Source: Platanthera guangdongensis (Eukaryota; Streptophyta; Magnoliopsida; Asparagales; Orchidaceae). From it: 64,000 nt of DNA. The notes under the pieces are model-generated. The model saw nothing but the letters and a program-made list of their open reading frames with translations. It did no database searches and was not told the DNA's origin. Location: contig CM077149.1 of NCBI GenBank assembly GCA_039583875.1, forward strand, positions 19,791,194 through 19,855,193. The letters run 5' to 3'. Shown here one piece after another: positions 21,284 through 33,845 of the stretch (within the stretch, counting starts at the first letter, position 1; each line of letters begins with the position of its first letter). Both the position numbers and the translations under genes were made by a program.

Positions 21284-21991
21284 TTACCTAACAAAGACAA
21301 GCTTCGTCTTGAGAACATTCAGAGCATGTACGTGGCAGGTAAATCCAAACACCTGTAGGTGCTTCACACTAGGCTTCACCCCGAACATCAGCTCAAACAG
21401 ATTCTTCACAATGATCATAGTAAGAGGCATCTGATTGATGACATGTGTCGTACATGCCATCCCTTCCGCCCAAAAGGCCTTAGTAATGCCTTTGCATTGA
21501 AGCCAACACTTGCAGGTTTCCGTCAATAGACGGATCATCTGAACTGCAACACCACCTTGCAGTGAAGTATGTCCATGAGAAAGCTCCCTTCGGATCCCAT
21601 ACTTCCTAAAAACGTTTGAGAACTTGGTGGAGCCGAACTCACCACCGATGCTTGTCCTCAACTTCTTTATCCGCAGGCCAAGCTGGCCCTCCACAAGCTT
21701 CTTGAACTCCACAAACAAGCGGAACATGTTCGACTTCTCCTTCATGAAGTATACCCAAGTATACCTCGAATAGTCATCAACCAATATCAGCATGTATCTG
21801 CTGCATCCAAGACTGGCGGTGACGGTCGGTCCCACCAGATCATAATGGACAACTTCTTGTCTTTCTGCTACGCACACCACCTCCCAAAGGTCCTCGCTAA
21901 GAATAAAGTTCTCCATACAAGACTTCCACCTCTCAAAGTTAGTCTCTGTAAGGATTTCAATCCCAAGACCACTTGCATCTTCGACTGCCAT
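21284..21991 (-). CDS. Gag-integrase fusion ORF from internal deletion
   Basis: A 235-residue frame begins 76 nt inside the primer-binding site with a copia gag start (about 45 residues, including NFERWKSCMENF and LWEVV). It then jumps straight into the integrase core: YDLVGPTVTASLGCSRYM, VDDYSRYTWVYFMKEKS, then LRTSIGGEFGS. In the last segment the D expected in the LRSDRGGE-type motif is I, and the NG..ER signature is replaced, so the catalytic triad is not kept. The rest of gag, the zinc knuckle and the protease are missing. It is read as a deletion derivative that would need help from other elements. Confidence 0.75.
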   Translation of the reverse strand: MAVEDASGLGIEILTETNFERWKSCMENFILSEDLWEVVCVAERQEVVHYDLVGPTVTASLGCSRYMLILVDDYSRYTWVYFMKEKSNMFRLFVEFKKLVEGQLGLRIKKLRTSIGGEFGSTKFSNVFRKYGIRRELSHGHTSLQGGVAVQMIRLLTETCKCWLQCKGITKAFWAEGMACTTHVINQMPLTMIIVKNLFELMFGVKPSVKHLQVFGFTCHVHALNVLKTKLVFVR

Positions 21992-22066
21992 TGTTCTACA
22001 ACTGGTTCCCTCTTCACAAGAGCAACAGCCACTTCAGTTGATCACTGCTTATCCACTCTAAACACC

Positions 22067-22077
22067 CTCTGATACCA
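22067..22077 (-). other. Primer-binding site (initiator Met-tRNA)
   Basis: On the minus strand TGGTATCAGAG follows directly after the LTR end CTCAACA. Confidence 0.9.
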
Positions 22078-22383
22078 TGTTGAGTTTTCCGGATCTTGCA
22101 ATGAGCAGGGGTTATCTCAACTAAAGTTAGTTACAACCAAAAACATATACAACAACAAGAGTCTTTATTGAAAGCAACAATCTTCTTTACAAGGCGAGAC
22201 ATACATGGGGAGACATGATTTGCCAAAACCACCATAGGGAGAGCAGAGATAATTACAAAAAACCAAGACAAGTCAAGCCGCGTAGACTCAAACACATAGC
22301 AGTCGGATCTACTGCTAAGGAGTCTTCACAGTCCGCCAGGTCGCCAGACGGCAACCCAAGTCGCGTGGACTACCCGTTATTCC
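22078..22383 (-). repeat. 5' LTR of non-autonomous copia, part 1
   Basis: First 306 bp (in plus coordinates) of the LTR, matching 18640-18945. Interrupted by the gypsy insertion. Confidence 0.92.
22379..22383. other. Target site duplication, left copy (ATTCC)
   Basis: Identical to 33975-33979. It brackets the gypsy element exactly. Confidence 0.92.
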
Positions 22384-25300
22384 TGTAAGACCCCCCCCCC
22401 CCCCAACCGGATCCCAAAACACGACACAAAGGGGGTCTTATGCACGAAACAACAGCCTCGCAATAGCATTAGCACACGGGCTAACCTGAACCACAAGATG
22501 TCTATTCCGCCGGCTACTACCAATATCAAAATATACATGCCAACCCAACCAAAATATAAAATCGAGAAGTCAAATCCACACTAAGTATATAGTCCAAATA
22601 CAACAAATAAGAGAAGCTAAAACATGCTTCTACAATATCAGAGTACAACTATAAAATTGCCCAAACGGGCTACATCAGAGTTCCTCAACACTCACATCCG
22701 TAACCGACGGTAGCGACGACACTGTCACCTCAGGCCCTGTTGTCCAGGCATGGCTGTCCTGCTGCAAAGTCTGTGGCTACTCTACCTGCGGGGTGACCTC
22801 CTAAAAAGGAAGACGTAGCAACCGTTAGTCGAAAAGAGTAAGTGGCTTCACATCCGCTCCCCGGCGACTCCTCGGCACCGGGCGGAGAAAAGAACAAGGG
22901 TACAATATGTATAAGTAAATAAACAGGTATAAGCGGGTGGTAATAGTACATGAGTAACAATGTTATAAACTAGCAGTTCTACTTAAGCAATAGTAATTCA
23001 ACAAGTATAGGAAACTACAGCAGGTAAATAACTTAACTTATAAGGATGCCCATACAAGCTTATAAGTTAAGGATCGGTTTACATAAAGTAACTCATCGTA
23101 TAGGAGTGTCCATACAAACTTATACAATGAGGATCTTGTTTGCTCAATGTTATGTAATGGTATGTATGCTATGCAATGACTCACCCATAATCACACCATG
23201 CAAATGCTATGTCAACATAGACTAGTAGTTCCCACTATTCAAGCAGGTAGCTAACCTCTCAGGTATCAACCGCCGTGGCCAGGCGGTGACAGTAGAGCGG
23301 GCATCTCTACTACTAGGAGGGCATCCACACTACTTCACCTAGGCCTCCGTACGCCTCAAGGCTAAGAACAGAACAGCGGAGCCTATGCGTACTATGGCCC
23401 AGCGGGGTGTCGGGTAGATGTGCAAAGAGAACATAGCCTGAAATGGCCTGGTGTGACCCGGAAGGGGCCTCGGAAGAAAGCACGAGGACACAGCCCAACC
23501 GTCCACTTGGCACGGAAGGGGCCTCGGGACGTGAACACCGAGGACACAGCCCAACCGCCCAAAGTCTAGCTGACAACTCCCGTTGGTGTGACGATCGGCG
23601 AGCCCGTAGACCTGCCACACTATCCTTAACTCAGGATTACGACACCGCATGTCGACTCACACCGCATGCAAATTCCACATCACCGAGGTATGGAAGGGGC
23701 CTTGGAAGTAAGCACGAGGATACAGCCCAACCATCTATCTATACCTCATCTCAACTCTAACCCAACTAGTGATGGTCAACACCGCACTTACATCCCTCCA
23801 CAATACTACCCGTAGGGAGACTACTCTCTAAGTATTGGACTACTAAATTTCATTCCAACCCTCAAATATACTCATGGACATAGTTTATCTTTCTATATGT
23901 CATTCCAAATGATTTCAACATAATATAACATAATGCACATAAATAATAGTCTACCAATTTCTAACAAATCACTTGTTTAAATAAGCTTACTTTACAATTC
24001 AGTTATATGAAATCCAATTAGTAATCTTCATCATTCATAGCACTACGATGGTTAAAATAAAATAGTTCACCAAGATCTCGAGTTAATTTGCAATATCAAT
24101 TCCACCGAATCCAAATTCATATTATATAAAAACCCAGAATTTAAGTGCCGAATAAATCTGGACAGCAACGTCAACCAGAGATTCCCGAAGCTACATGAAA
24201 CCGGTGAAGACGTGTAACCCCTTGATGGAAAGGTCTTTCCATGGGCTACAATTTTTATGTTCAGACCATAACCCAAATTCAAAAGTATCAAACTTGAAAT
24301 CAGCCTTGACATCCGCTGCGTACAGAACACAATTTCTGCATGCAGGATTTATCGGACGTCATGTTCGTTCAGACTTTCCCGTGGCTACAGACTTCTCATG
24401 AAGACGTGCAATTACTCGTTGGAATGGTATTTTCAAGGGCTTCAACTTTCGTGTTTAGTCGAAAGCCCATATCTTGCAATATCACATCAGTAAATGGCCA
24501 GGAATTTTACTGCGCGCAGAACATAGATTCTGCACGCATCTTAAAGAGGAATGAACGACATCAGTTCATCTTCCTCCTCAAGTCGATCCTCCAAAATCAC
24601 CTCCATAAATTTCTCCACCCTTATTCACCCTCATGAGGCCATTAATCTTCACGAAGCCATCCCCCATCTTCGCATAGAGGGTTGGAGAGGTTGAAGACAC
24701 AACTAACCTTAGAGTACAAGCCCGAGGACGGCCTCTTCCTAGAGAAATCACCATCTCGCAAGTCTAGAATCTTTTGAGTCAACATCTCACCTAGATAATT
24801 ACAGATCTAGCACCAAGGGAGAGGGGAGGAAGCTCACCTCATTTCCGGCGTTTCCACTATTTCCGGCCATGGATCGTGTAACTCTTCTTGGCGGCATCTT
24901 CTCCTTCACGGTGACGGCGGATCTTCTCCTCCAAAACTTTCTCCAGCAGTTTCCCACTCTACAGAAGTTTCTCTCAGGAAATAGGGGATGAAATGAGCAT
25001 GGAAATGGCTAGGGTTTTCACTTCCCCTTACATATGAAAATTGACACGGGTAGGGACACGCCCGTGTCCTTACCCGTGTCCTGCTTTGGGCGAATCGTCA
25101 ACGACGGTTTCAGCGTCGGTTCAACACTCGACATGGGTAGGGACACGCCCGTGTCCCGACCCGTGTCCACATGACACGACCATGTTCCCTGGCCGTGTCC
25201 TTCTCTGGATACCTTTTGACGAACTCATCTCGACACAACGGCACACGGGTAGGGACACACCTGTGTCTCTACCCGTGTCATAAAATTCATCGATCTCGAC

Positions 25301-25732
25301 ACGTAGTTTGTCGATCTCGACATGCTCTATCGAGTTTAACTCGACACACAGGGGTAGGGACATGCCCGTGTCGCTACCCGTATCATACGATGTCGACACA
25401 CCACTTCGATCTCGACACGCCTCGTCGAGTTCAACTCTCACACACGGGTAGGGACACGACCGTGTCTCTACCCATATTACTTCACACGGGTAGTGACACG
25501 CCCGTATCACTACCCGTGTCCTTGTCTGGACATACTCGAGTCTTCGACTCGAGAGCTGGCCACTCCCACACGGGTAGGGACACGCCCGTGTCTCTACCCG
25601 TGTACTTTGCTTGACTGATTTCTCCTCCTATCTACATGCGCTGCCCAGTTGTCAGCACTCCCCATGAACCTTAATCAGCTCTCCTGACTCAAAAACACGA
25701 TCGAGGGGCCTAGTGCGATTCACGACGTTACA
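22384..25732 (-). repeat. 3' LTR of chromovirus
   Basis: TGTAAGACC with a run of C to GACGTTACA, 3349 bp, pairing with 30610-33974. The TATA-equivalent on the minus strand reads TATGTAAGG (25026-25034) where the other copy has TATATAAGG. A palindromic array lies just upstream of it. Open frames inside are not genes. Confidence 0.93.
25044..25605. repeat. Array of about eight 36-bp imperfect palindromes
   Basis: Each unit has the form CACGGGTAGGGACACG followed by CCCGTGTC, one variable base, then CTACCCGTG, so each can fold into a hairpin with a very short loop. Units begin near 25044, 25131, 25243, 25344, 25441, 25485 and 25567, plus a degenerate one near 25176. Spacing is irregular (about 40-110 bp). 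Confidence 0.9.
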
Positions 25733-25816
25733 AATCCTATAAACAAGATAAAACATTTCGTCCACGAAATCAGGCTTAGGCTATGGGGAGAAAAGCATAA
25801 CAGAAAATATAATATG

Positions 25817-28800
25817 CTTTTAAATAAAATTACTTTGAGCAAATAACTCCGGGTAGTGTTTTTGCATCAAATCCATCAGCTCCCATGTATATTCCTCCTT
25901 CCCATGATTAGTTCATAGCACCTTCACCAAGGGAACACTTTTGCGGCGCAACATTCTTGTCTCATTATCTACGATCCCCACAGGTTCTAGTAGCACAGAC
26001 CTGTCATTCGCCATTGCACCATCAAGGGTGGGGACATATTGAACGGGCCGCAACAGCGCCTTCCAAAGCGACAACACATGAAACACGTCGTGGAGATTCT
26101 CTAGCTCCGACGGTAACTCCATCCGATAGGCCAACGGGCCAATCCTTTCCAGTATAGTATAAGGCCCAACGTACCTTGGGCTGAGCTTTTTCACACCACG
26201 CACCCGTGACACTCCATGTATCGGCTGAATCTTCAGAAACACTTTATCACCCACTTGGAACTCCACCATCCGGTGCTTAGCATTATAATACTTCGCCTGC
26301 CGACTTTGTGCCTCCAACATGCGATCATGTATCAGTCTAACCGCCGCATCGGTATCATAAATATATTCAACACCCAAAGCCTTCGGGTCTTCATCTTGCA
26401 CCCAAGACAAGGGGATTCTACACCTCCTTCCATAAAGAGCTTCATGAGGAGCCATGCCGATACTAGCCTGGTGGCTGTTGTTGTAGGAGAATTCTACCGA
26501 CGGTAAGAGCCTTTCCCACGGCTCTCCTCTATCCAACACACATAATCTTAACAAGTCTTCCAATGTCTGAATGGTCCTTTCAGATTGTTCGTCCGTCTGA
26601 GGATGAAACACGGTGCTAAAGGTAAGGCGCAAGCCCAAATACGCCTGTACCGCCTTCCACTCCCTTGAGGTGAAACGACCATCCCGGTCCGAAAAGATTG
26701 TCTTAGGCACGCCATGATACCGTACGAACTGCTCCACAAAGAGGCGTACCAAGACATCCACGTGAGCCTCTTTATTTATAGGGATAAACCGGGCCACTTT
26801 CATCAGGTGGTCAACTATCATACACACCGAATCATTCCCAGAGCGTGAGCGAGGTAACCCATGGACGAATTCCATGGATACATCCTCGAACTTCCACTCG
26901 GGGATGGGCAATGATTGTAACAACCCACCGGGACTCTTGCATTCTGCATTCACCCTTTGATAAGTTTCGCAATGTGTAACAAAATATCGGACATCCTTCT
27001 TCATTCCCGGCCAACACATGGTCTTCCGCAAACCGGCGTACATCTTAGCAATACCCGGGTGCACTGAATATTGAGAGCAATGAGCCTCTCTCAAGATATC
27101 CTCCCGGATTTTACCGCCCTTGGGTATGTAAAGCCGGCCACGAAAATAAACGAGGCCGTCTTTTAGCGTATACTCATCCGTAGTTCCATCTTCGATTTAC
27201 TTGATTGTCGGGTCCAGGGCCGCATCCATTCCTTTATCCACTCTGATCCGGTCCCGGATATCACAAACTATGCTCATGCTTGCTAAGTACTTCGTATACT
27301 CTGTCGAAGGTGCCTTGAATATCAATGTAATATTCATCTCCTCAATTATCCGAGCCAACTCCATACTCATCAACTGATACTCTGGGCTATAGCCTGGTAC
27401 TTTTCTACTAAATGCATCGGCCACCGAGTTCGCCTTTCCGGGGTGGTAGTTCATGGTGAACTCATAGTCGTATAGAAATTCTAACCATCGTCGTTGCCTC
27501 AGGTTCAACTCCTTCTGAGTATGAACGTACTTCAAGTTTTTGTGGTCTGAAAAGATCTCGCAGTGGACACCGTATAGATAATGCCTCCAAACCTTCAAGG
27601 CGAACACTACTGCTACCAATTCCAAATCATGAACCGGGTAATTGATTTCATGCTTCTTCAACTGTCTTGAAGAATAGGCAATCACGTGTCCGTGCTGCAT
27701 CAACACCTCTCTCATCCCTTGATATGATGCGTCAGTGTAAACTTGAAATCCTTCCTTCCCAGACGGAAGTGCAAGGATGGGGGCGGAGGTAAGTCTATCC
27801 TTCAGCTCCTGGAACGCCGCTTCACATTGGGGTGTCCACTCAAATGGCACACCTTTCTTCGTCAATGAAGTAAGAGGACGGGCAATCTTTGAAAATCCTT
27901 TTACGAACTTACGGTAATACCCCGGCAAGTCCAAGGAAACTCCTCACATCGGCCGCCGACTTCAAGGGCGACCACTCCTTCACGGCACGCACCTTGGCCG
28001 GATCCACCGCTAGTCCTTCTCCACTGATCACTTGCCCCAAGAAAGCAACCTCTTTAAGCCAGAATTCGCACTTGCTGAACTTGGAGAACAAGGCGTGCTC
28101 TTTTAATTTCTTCAATACCAAGGTCAAGTGCTCAACATGCTCCTCCTCTGTCTTTGAGTAGACCAAGATGTCGTCGATGAAAACAATGATGAAGACATCC
28201 AAATAAGGTTCAAACACCTTGTTCATCAGGCTCATGAAGGACGAAGGGGCATTTGTGAGCCCAAACGGCATTACCGTGAACTCGTACAGTCCATATCTTG
28301 AACAAAAGGCCATTTTCTGGATGTCCCCTTCTTGTATTCTCAACTGATAATACCCTGAGCACAAGTCCAGCTTATAAAACCAATGCGCTCCCACTAGTTG
28401 ATCGAACAACTCGTCGATCCGAGGTGGCGGATAAGTGTTCCGCACCGTCAGCCGATTGAGTTCTCGATAGTCTATGCACAAATGCAGGGTTCCATCCTTC
28501 TTCTTCATGAACAATACAGGGGCTCACCAGGGTGACGAACTGGGGCGAACGAACGCTGACTCCACTAGTTCTTGCAGTTGGACTCTAAACTCTGCGAGTT
28601 CCTTCGGGGCCATTCGGTAAGGGGCCTTGGATACAGGCATGGCACCCGGTAATAGATTAGTCTGGAAGTCAACCTCTCTATGAGGGGGTAATCCTGGCAG
28701 TTTCTCAGGAAATACCTCGGGGAAGTCCCGCACTACCCGTATGTCTTGTATATCCAATGCTATCTCATTCAACTCGAACCAGATCATGAAGACTTCATCC

Positions 28801-29212
28801 CACTTCATATGGGCTTTTACTGTCTAAACTGAAGATAGTAACATACGTGGTGCGAAGCTAATACCTTGGAAGATGACATCCGAGTCCCCATGTCTCAAGT
28901 AGATTCGTTTCCCTACACAGTCAATCCTTGCAAAGTGCCAGTCCAACCACGCCATGCCCAAAATGATGTCAAACTCCTGCATTCTCAAGACCGTGGCAGG
29001 CGTATCAGAGGCCTTTCCTTCAATGAATATCTCGAACTCGCACTTAGCGGTTGCAATCATCTCCGAGCTGTCTATTAGGTGCACTCGTCGGGCTATACCG
29101 GTGAAGTATTGTACATCCTCCATGTCCTTAATGAAGTCCTCAGACACAAAGGAGTGTGAGGCACCGGTATCGAACAATGCATAGGCCATCTTCCCGCCAA
29201 CTATCATGGTGC
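25817..29212 (-). pseudogene. pol: Chromovirus pol: protease, RT, RNase H, integrase, chromodomain-like tail
   Basis: In order along the minus strand: protease (ALFDTGASHSFVS near 29175), RT with the FIDDILVYS catalytic motif near 28175, a frameshift near 27930, RNase H (YTDASYQG near 27740), a zinc-binding region, integrase core with D (MIVDHLMK), D (SDRDGRFTS) and E (EQSERTIQTLED), and a C-terminal LSPRYVGPYTILERIG region. After TGA 25913 the frame continues with a YTWELMDLMQKHYPELF-like end typical of the Tekay/Del chromodomain-like tail. Lesions: TGA near 28522 between SSPW and APVLF, the frameshift near 27930, TAA near 27197, TGA 25913. In the HHCC finger the last Cys is Tyr (codon 26960-26962). 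No product is expected to be active as it stands. Confidence 0.92.
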
Positions 29213-29309
29213 CTAAGCACCAATAATCAAAACGTTTTGCTAGGTGTCTAGTATGTCTTAAGCAACTTCAAGTTAAATAGTGAAAATGTGATAATTACTT
29301 AAATCATAC
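29213..29309 (-). other. Intron-like segment between gag and protease
   Basis: On the minus strand it starts GTATGATTTAAG and ends TGCTTAG, 97 nt, AT-rich, with stops in all gag-side frames. Cutting at these sites splits a Gly codon after its first base and connects the upstream frame ending ATGATTGTAG to the protease frame. The same position and phase occur at 60944-61018 in another gypsy element. Confidence 0.55.
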
Positions 29310-30409
29310 CTACAATCATATCTTGGGTATTCCATTCTTGCACCATGTCCAGCGCGCGCATACACTTGATCCCGAGCAGGGCCGAGGTTTCCTCCTCGTG
29401 GTCCTCGTCCTCGACCACGCATGTAACCCCTCCCCCGCAAAGCTGTCGGAGGGAGAGAAGGAGGGACATTCCCAAACAACCGCGGGCAGAAACGTCGAAT
29501 GTGGCCCGGCTGGTTGCATTCAAAACACACCAGCCCACGACGCCCTTCAGGTTGCTGAAATTACTGAGGCTGTGGCGGTGGGGTCAACGTGGGAGGCTGT
29601 GGAACCGGATGCTCCACCCTATAGTTTCGGTGGAAACGCCCTCCACCTCTTTGATATCCTCTTCCTCCTTTAAAGTCCTGCCTCCTTCTATTGTTTGGGC
29701 CAGCTTCCATCACGCCCTCCGCAGGTCTCTTACCACTACTCAAGTGATCCGCCTCCAATCTCTTCGCCATGTCGATAATCTCTGCCAAGCTAGCATCCGC
29801 TATAAACAAAAAGGTCTGCCTTAGGGGATCTCGCAGCCCTTTGTATAAGCATTTGACATATCCTCTATCATCCAGGTTGTATGAGTCCGCGAACCTTGCG
29901 AGATGCTGGAACTCTCGCTGGTATTCCATAACCGATTTTTATCCCTGCTTCAGTAGTAGAAACCTCTGCTCGAGCTCATCTCGAGCTGATGTTGGAATGA
30001 AGTGCTCTAAGAAAACACCCGAGAACTCGCTCCAACTTATCTCGGTATACACTAGTCCTTGGAACGTGGAGTCCATGAGTGACTTCCACCACCTCTTAAC
30101 ATGTAGATCCAAGACGGACACCGCCAACGATACAGCCATGTTGGCCGGGCAACGGATCCCCGCCAGCAACTCCTGCACCGTGTCAAGCCATTCCTCCGTG
30201 CATACGGCCGACTCCGTCCCGAGGTAGGCAGGAGGGGAGAGGGCCCGAAAGGTGCTCAACCAGTTAGAGCCCGGGGCCTGTTGTTGCACCGGAGGCTGCT
30301 GCGCCCTAAAAGCATCGAGGATGGCGGTGAGCGTCTGCCCCAACTCAGATTGTTGGAACTGAGTGGGTATGGAAGGGGCAGGAGTGTCCCCCATCGGCTC
30401 AGCATGCAT
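29310..30409 (-). pseudogene. gag: Chromovirus gag with zinc knuckle
   Basis: The frame from ATG 30409 encodes a gag core (RALSPPAYLGTESAVCTEEW, then VKRWWKSLMDSTFQGLVY, then WSEFSGVFLEHFIPTSARDE) and, after stops at 29939-29941 and 29561-29563, a Pro/Arg/Gly-rich tail with a CX2CX4HX4C zinc knuckle (CFECNQPGHIRRFC near 29527). A one-base frame change near 29340 leads into the sequence that abuts the intron-like segment. Gag forms the particle and the knuckle binds RNA. The start is chosen because it directly follows the leader and gives the usual gag N-terminus. Confidence 0.88.
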
Positions 30410-30595
30410 TGGAATCTACACGTAAAACACAAACGTATGGTCAGGTTGGCTAATCTTAAGGTCAAAGTTGGACAAACTTAGTATGAATTACATATGGGCA
30501 CACCAGTGCTTCCGCTAAGTCAGTTTGTCCCCAAATTGACTAATCGAACGGGGTGGTACCATTGTTAAATGACTTCTTTAGTTGAGGATCGTGGC

Positions 30596-30607
30596 AAACT
30601 GATACCA
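30596..30607 (-). other. Primer-binding site (initiator Met-tRNA)
   Basis: On the minus strand TGGTATCAGTTT lies two bases inside the LTR end TCTTACA. Nine bases match the usual tRNA complement. Confidence 0.8.
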
Positions 30608-33255
30608 TTTGTAAGACCCCCCCCCCCCCACACACACACACCCAGATCCCAAAACACGGCACGAATGGGGGTCTTATGCCCGAAACAGCCGCCTTGCGGT
30701 AACATTAGCACATGGGCTAACCTGAACCACAAGATGTCGCCGGATACAACCAATATCAATATATACATGCCAACCCAACCAAAATATAAAAGAGAGAAGT
30801 CAAATCCACATTAAGTATATAGTCCAAATACAACAAATAAGAGAAGCTAAAACATGCTTCTACAATATTAGAGTACAGCTATAAAATTGGCCAAATGGGC
30901 TACATCAGAGTTCCTCAACACTCACATCTGTAACCGATGATAGTGACGGCACCGTCACCTCAGGCCCTGTCGTCTTGGTCTGGCTGTCCTGCTGCAAAGT
31001 CTACGGCTGCTCTACTTGCGGGGTGACCTCCTAAAAAGGAAGACGTAGCAACTGTTAGTCGAAAAGACTAAGTGGCTTCACATCCGCTCCCCCGGCGACT
31101 CCTCGGCACCGGGCGGAGAAAGGAACAAGGGTACAATATGTATAGGTAAATAAACAGGTACAAGCAGGTGGTAATAGTACATGAATAATAATGTTATAAA
31201 CTAGCAGTTCTACTTAAGCAATAGTAATTCAACAAGTATAGGAAACTACAACAGGTAAATAACTTAACTTATAAGGATGCCCATACAAGCTCATAAGTTA
31301 AGGATCGGTTTACATGAATTAACTCATCGTATAGGAGTGCCCATACAAACTTATACGATGAGGAACTTGTTTGTGCAATGTTATGTAATGGTATGTATGC
31401 TATGCAATGACTCACCCATGATCACACCATGCAAACGCTATGTCAACATAGACTAGTAGTTCCCACTATTCGAGCAGGTAGCTAACCTCTCAGGCATCAA
31501 CCGTCGTGGCCAGGCGGTGACAGTAGAGTTGGCATCTCTAGTACTAGGAGGGTATCCACACTACTTCACCTAGGCCTCCGTACGCCTCAACGCTAAGAAC
31601 ACAATAGCGGATCCCATGCGTATTATGGCCCTGCGGGGTCTCGGGTAGATGTGCACCGAGAACACAGCCCGAACTGGCCTGGTGTGACCCGGAAGGGGCC
31701 TCGGAAGAAAGCATGAGGACACAGCCCAACTGTTCACTTGGCACGGAAGGGGCCTCGGGACGTGAACACCGAGGACACAGCCCAACCGCCCAAAGTCTAG
31801 CTCACAACTCCCGTCGGTGTTACGATCGCCGAGCCCGTAGACCTGCCACACTATCCTTAACTTAGAATTAAGACACCGCGTGTCGACTCACACCGCATGC
31901 AAATTTCACATCACCGTGGTATGGAAGGGGCCTCGGAAGTAAGCATGAGGACACAGTCCAACCATCCATCTATACCTCATCTCAACTCTAACCCAACTAG
32001 TGAGGGTCAACACCGCACTTACATCCCTCCACAATACTACTCGTAGGGAGACTACACTCTAAGTATTGGACTACTAAATTTCATTCTCACCCTCAAATAT
32101 ACTCATGGCCATAGTTTATCTTTCTATATGTCATTCCAAATGATTTCAAAATAATATAACATACTGCGCATAATAATAGTCTACCAATTTTAACAAGTCA
32201 CTTGTTTAAATAAGCTTGCTTCACAATTCAGTTATATGAAATTCAATTAGTAATCTTCATCATTCATAGCACTACGGTGGTTAGCATAAAATAGTTCACC
32301 AAAATCTCGAGTTAATTTGCAACATCAATTTCACCAAATCCAAATTCATATTATATAAAAACCCAGAATTTAAGTGCAGAATAAATCTGGACAGCAAATT
32401 CAACCAGAGATTTTCGAAGCTACAGGAAACCGGTGAAGACGTGTAACCCCTCGATTGAAAGATCTTTCCATGGGCTATAACTTTTATGTTTAGACCATAA
32501 CCCAGATTCAATAGTATCAAACTTGAAATCAGCCTTGCAGTCCGCTGCGTATAGAACACAATTTCTGCATGCAGGATTTATCGGACGTCATGTTCGTTCA
32601 GACTATTCCTGTGGCTACATATTTTGCATGAAGACGTGCAACCACTCGTTGGAAAGGTATTTTCTAGGGATTCAACTTTCATGTTTATTCGAAAGCCCAG
32701 ATCTAGCAATACCACATCAGTAAATGGCCAGGAAGATTACTGCGCGTAGAACACAGTTTCTGCGCGCATCTTAAAGAGGAATGAACGACATCGGTTCATC
32801 TTCCTCCACAAGTCGTTCCTCCAAAATCACCTCCAGAAATTTCTCCACCCGTATTCACCCTCATGAGTCCTTTACTCTTCACGAATACATCCTCCATCTT
32901 CGCATAGAAGGTTGGAGAGGTTGAAGACACAACTAGCCTTAGAGCACAAGCCCTAGGATGGCCTCTTCCTAGAGAAATCACCATCTCGCAAGTCTAGACT
33001 CTTTTGAGTCGACATCTCGCTTAGATAACTAGAGATCTAGCACCAAGGGAGAGGGGAGGAAGCTCACCTCATTTTCGGCGTTTCCACTATTTTCGACCAT
33101 GGATCGTGTAACTCTTCTTGGCGGCATCTTCTCCTTCATGGTGACGGCGGATCTTCTCCTCCAAAACTTTCTCCAGCAGTTTCCCTCTCTATAGAAGTTT
33201 CTCTCAGGAAATAGGGGATGAAATGAGCATGGAAACGGCTAGGGTTTTCACTTCC

Positions 33256-33264
33256 CCTTATATA
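33256..33264 (-). promoter_or_regulatory. LTR TATA box of chromovirus
   Basis: TATATAAGG on the minus strand, about 10 bp downstream (in transcription sense) of the palindrome array. Confidence 0.65.
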
Positions 33265-33273
33265 TGAAAATTG

Positions 33274-33845
33274 ACACGGGTAGGGACACGCCAGTATCCT
33301 TACCCGTGTCCTGCTTTGGGCGAATCGTCAAAGACGGTTTCAGCGTCGGTTCAACACTCGACACTGGTAGGGATACGCCCAGGTCGTGTCCCATGTCCCG
33401 ACCCATGTCCACATGACACGGTCGTGTTCCCTGGCCGGGTACTTCTCTGGATACCTTTCGACGAACTCAACTCAACACAATGGCACACGGGTAGGGACAC
33501 GCCTGTGTCTCTACCCGTATCATACAATTTGTCAATCTCAACACATAGTTCATCGATCTCGACACGCTCTGTCGAGTTTAACTCGACACACACGGGTAGG
33601 GACACGCCCGTGTTGCTACCCATGTCATACGATGTCGACACACCTCATCGATCTCGACACGCCTCGTCGAGTTCAACTCACGCACACAGGTAGGGACATG
33701 CTCGTGTCTCTACCCGTGTTACTTCACACGGATAGTGACACGCCCGTGTTGCTACCCGTGTCCTTCTCTGGACATACTCGAGTCTTCGACTCGAGAGCTG
33801 GCCACTCCCATACAGGTAGGGACACGCCCGTGTCTCTACACGTGT
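33274..33845. repeat. Palindrome array in chromovirus 5' LTR
   Basis: Same layout as 25044-25605, with about eight CACGGGTAGGGACACG-type hairpin units, some degraded by single changes. Confidence 0.88.

Noticed and set aside
22067..22077. TGGTATCAGAG stretches as possible tRNA gene ends
   Set aside because: They are primer-binding sites next to LTR ends. No cloverleaf surrounds them.
25044..25605. Resemblance to a CRISPR array
   Set aside because: Spacing is irregular, the units are palindromes that vary in sequence, and the context is a plant LTR.
25171..25614. Open frames through the palindrome arrays (also 33386-33856), with repeated HTGRDTPVSLPVS-like residues
   Set aside because: They are open only because the 36-bp repeat lacks stops. 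Both strands are open and no domain is present.
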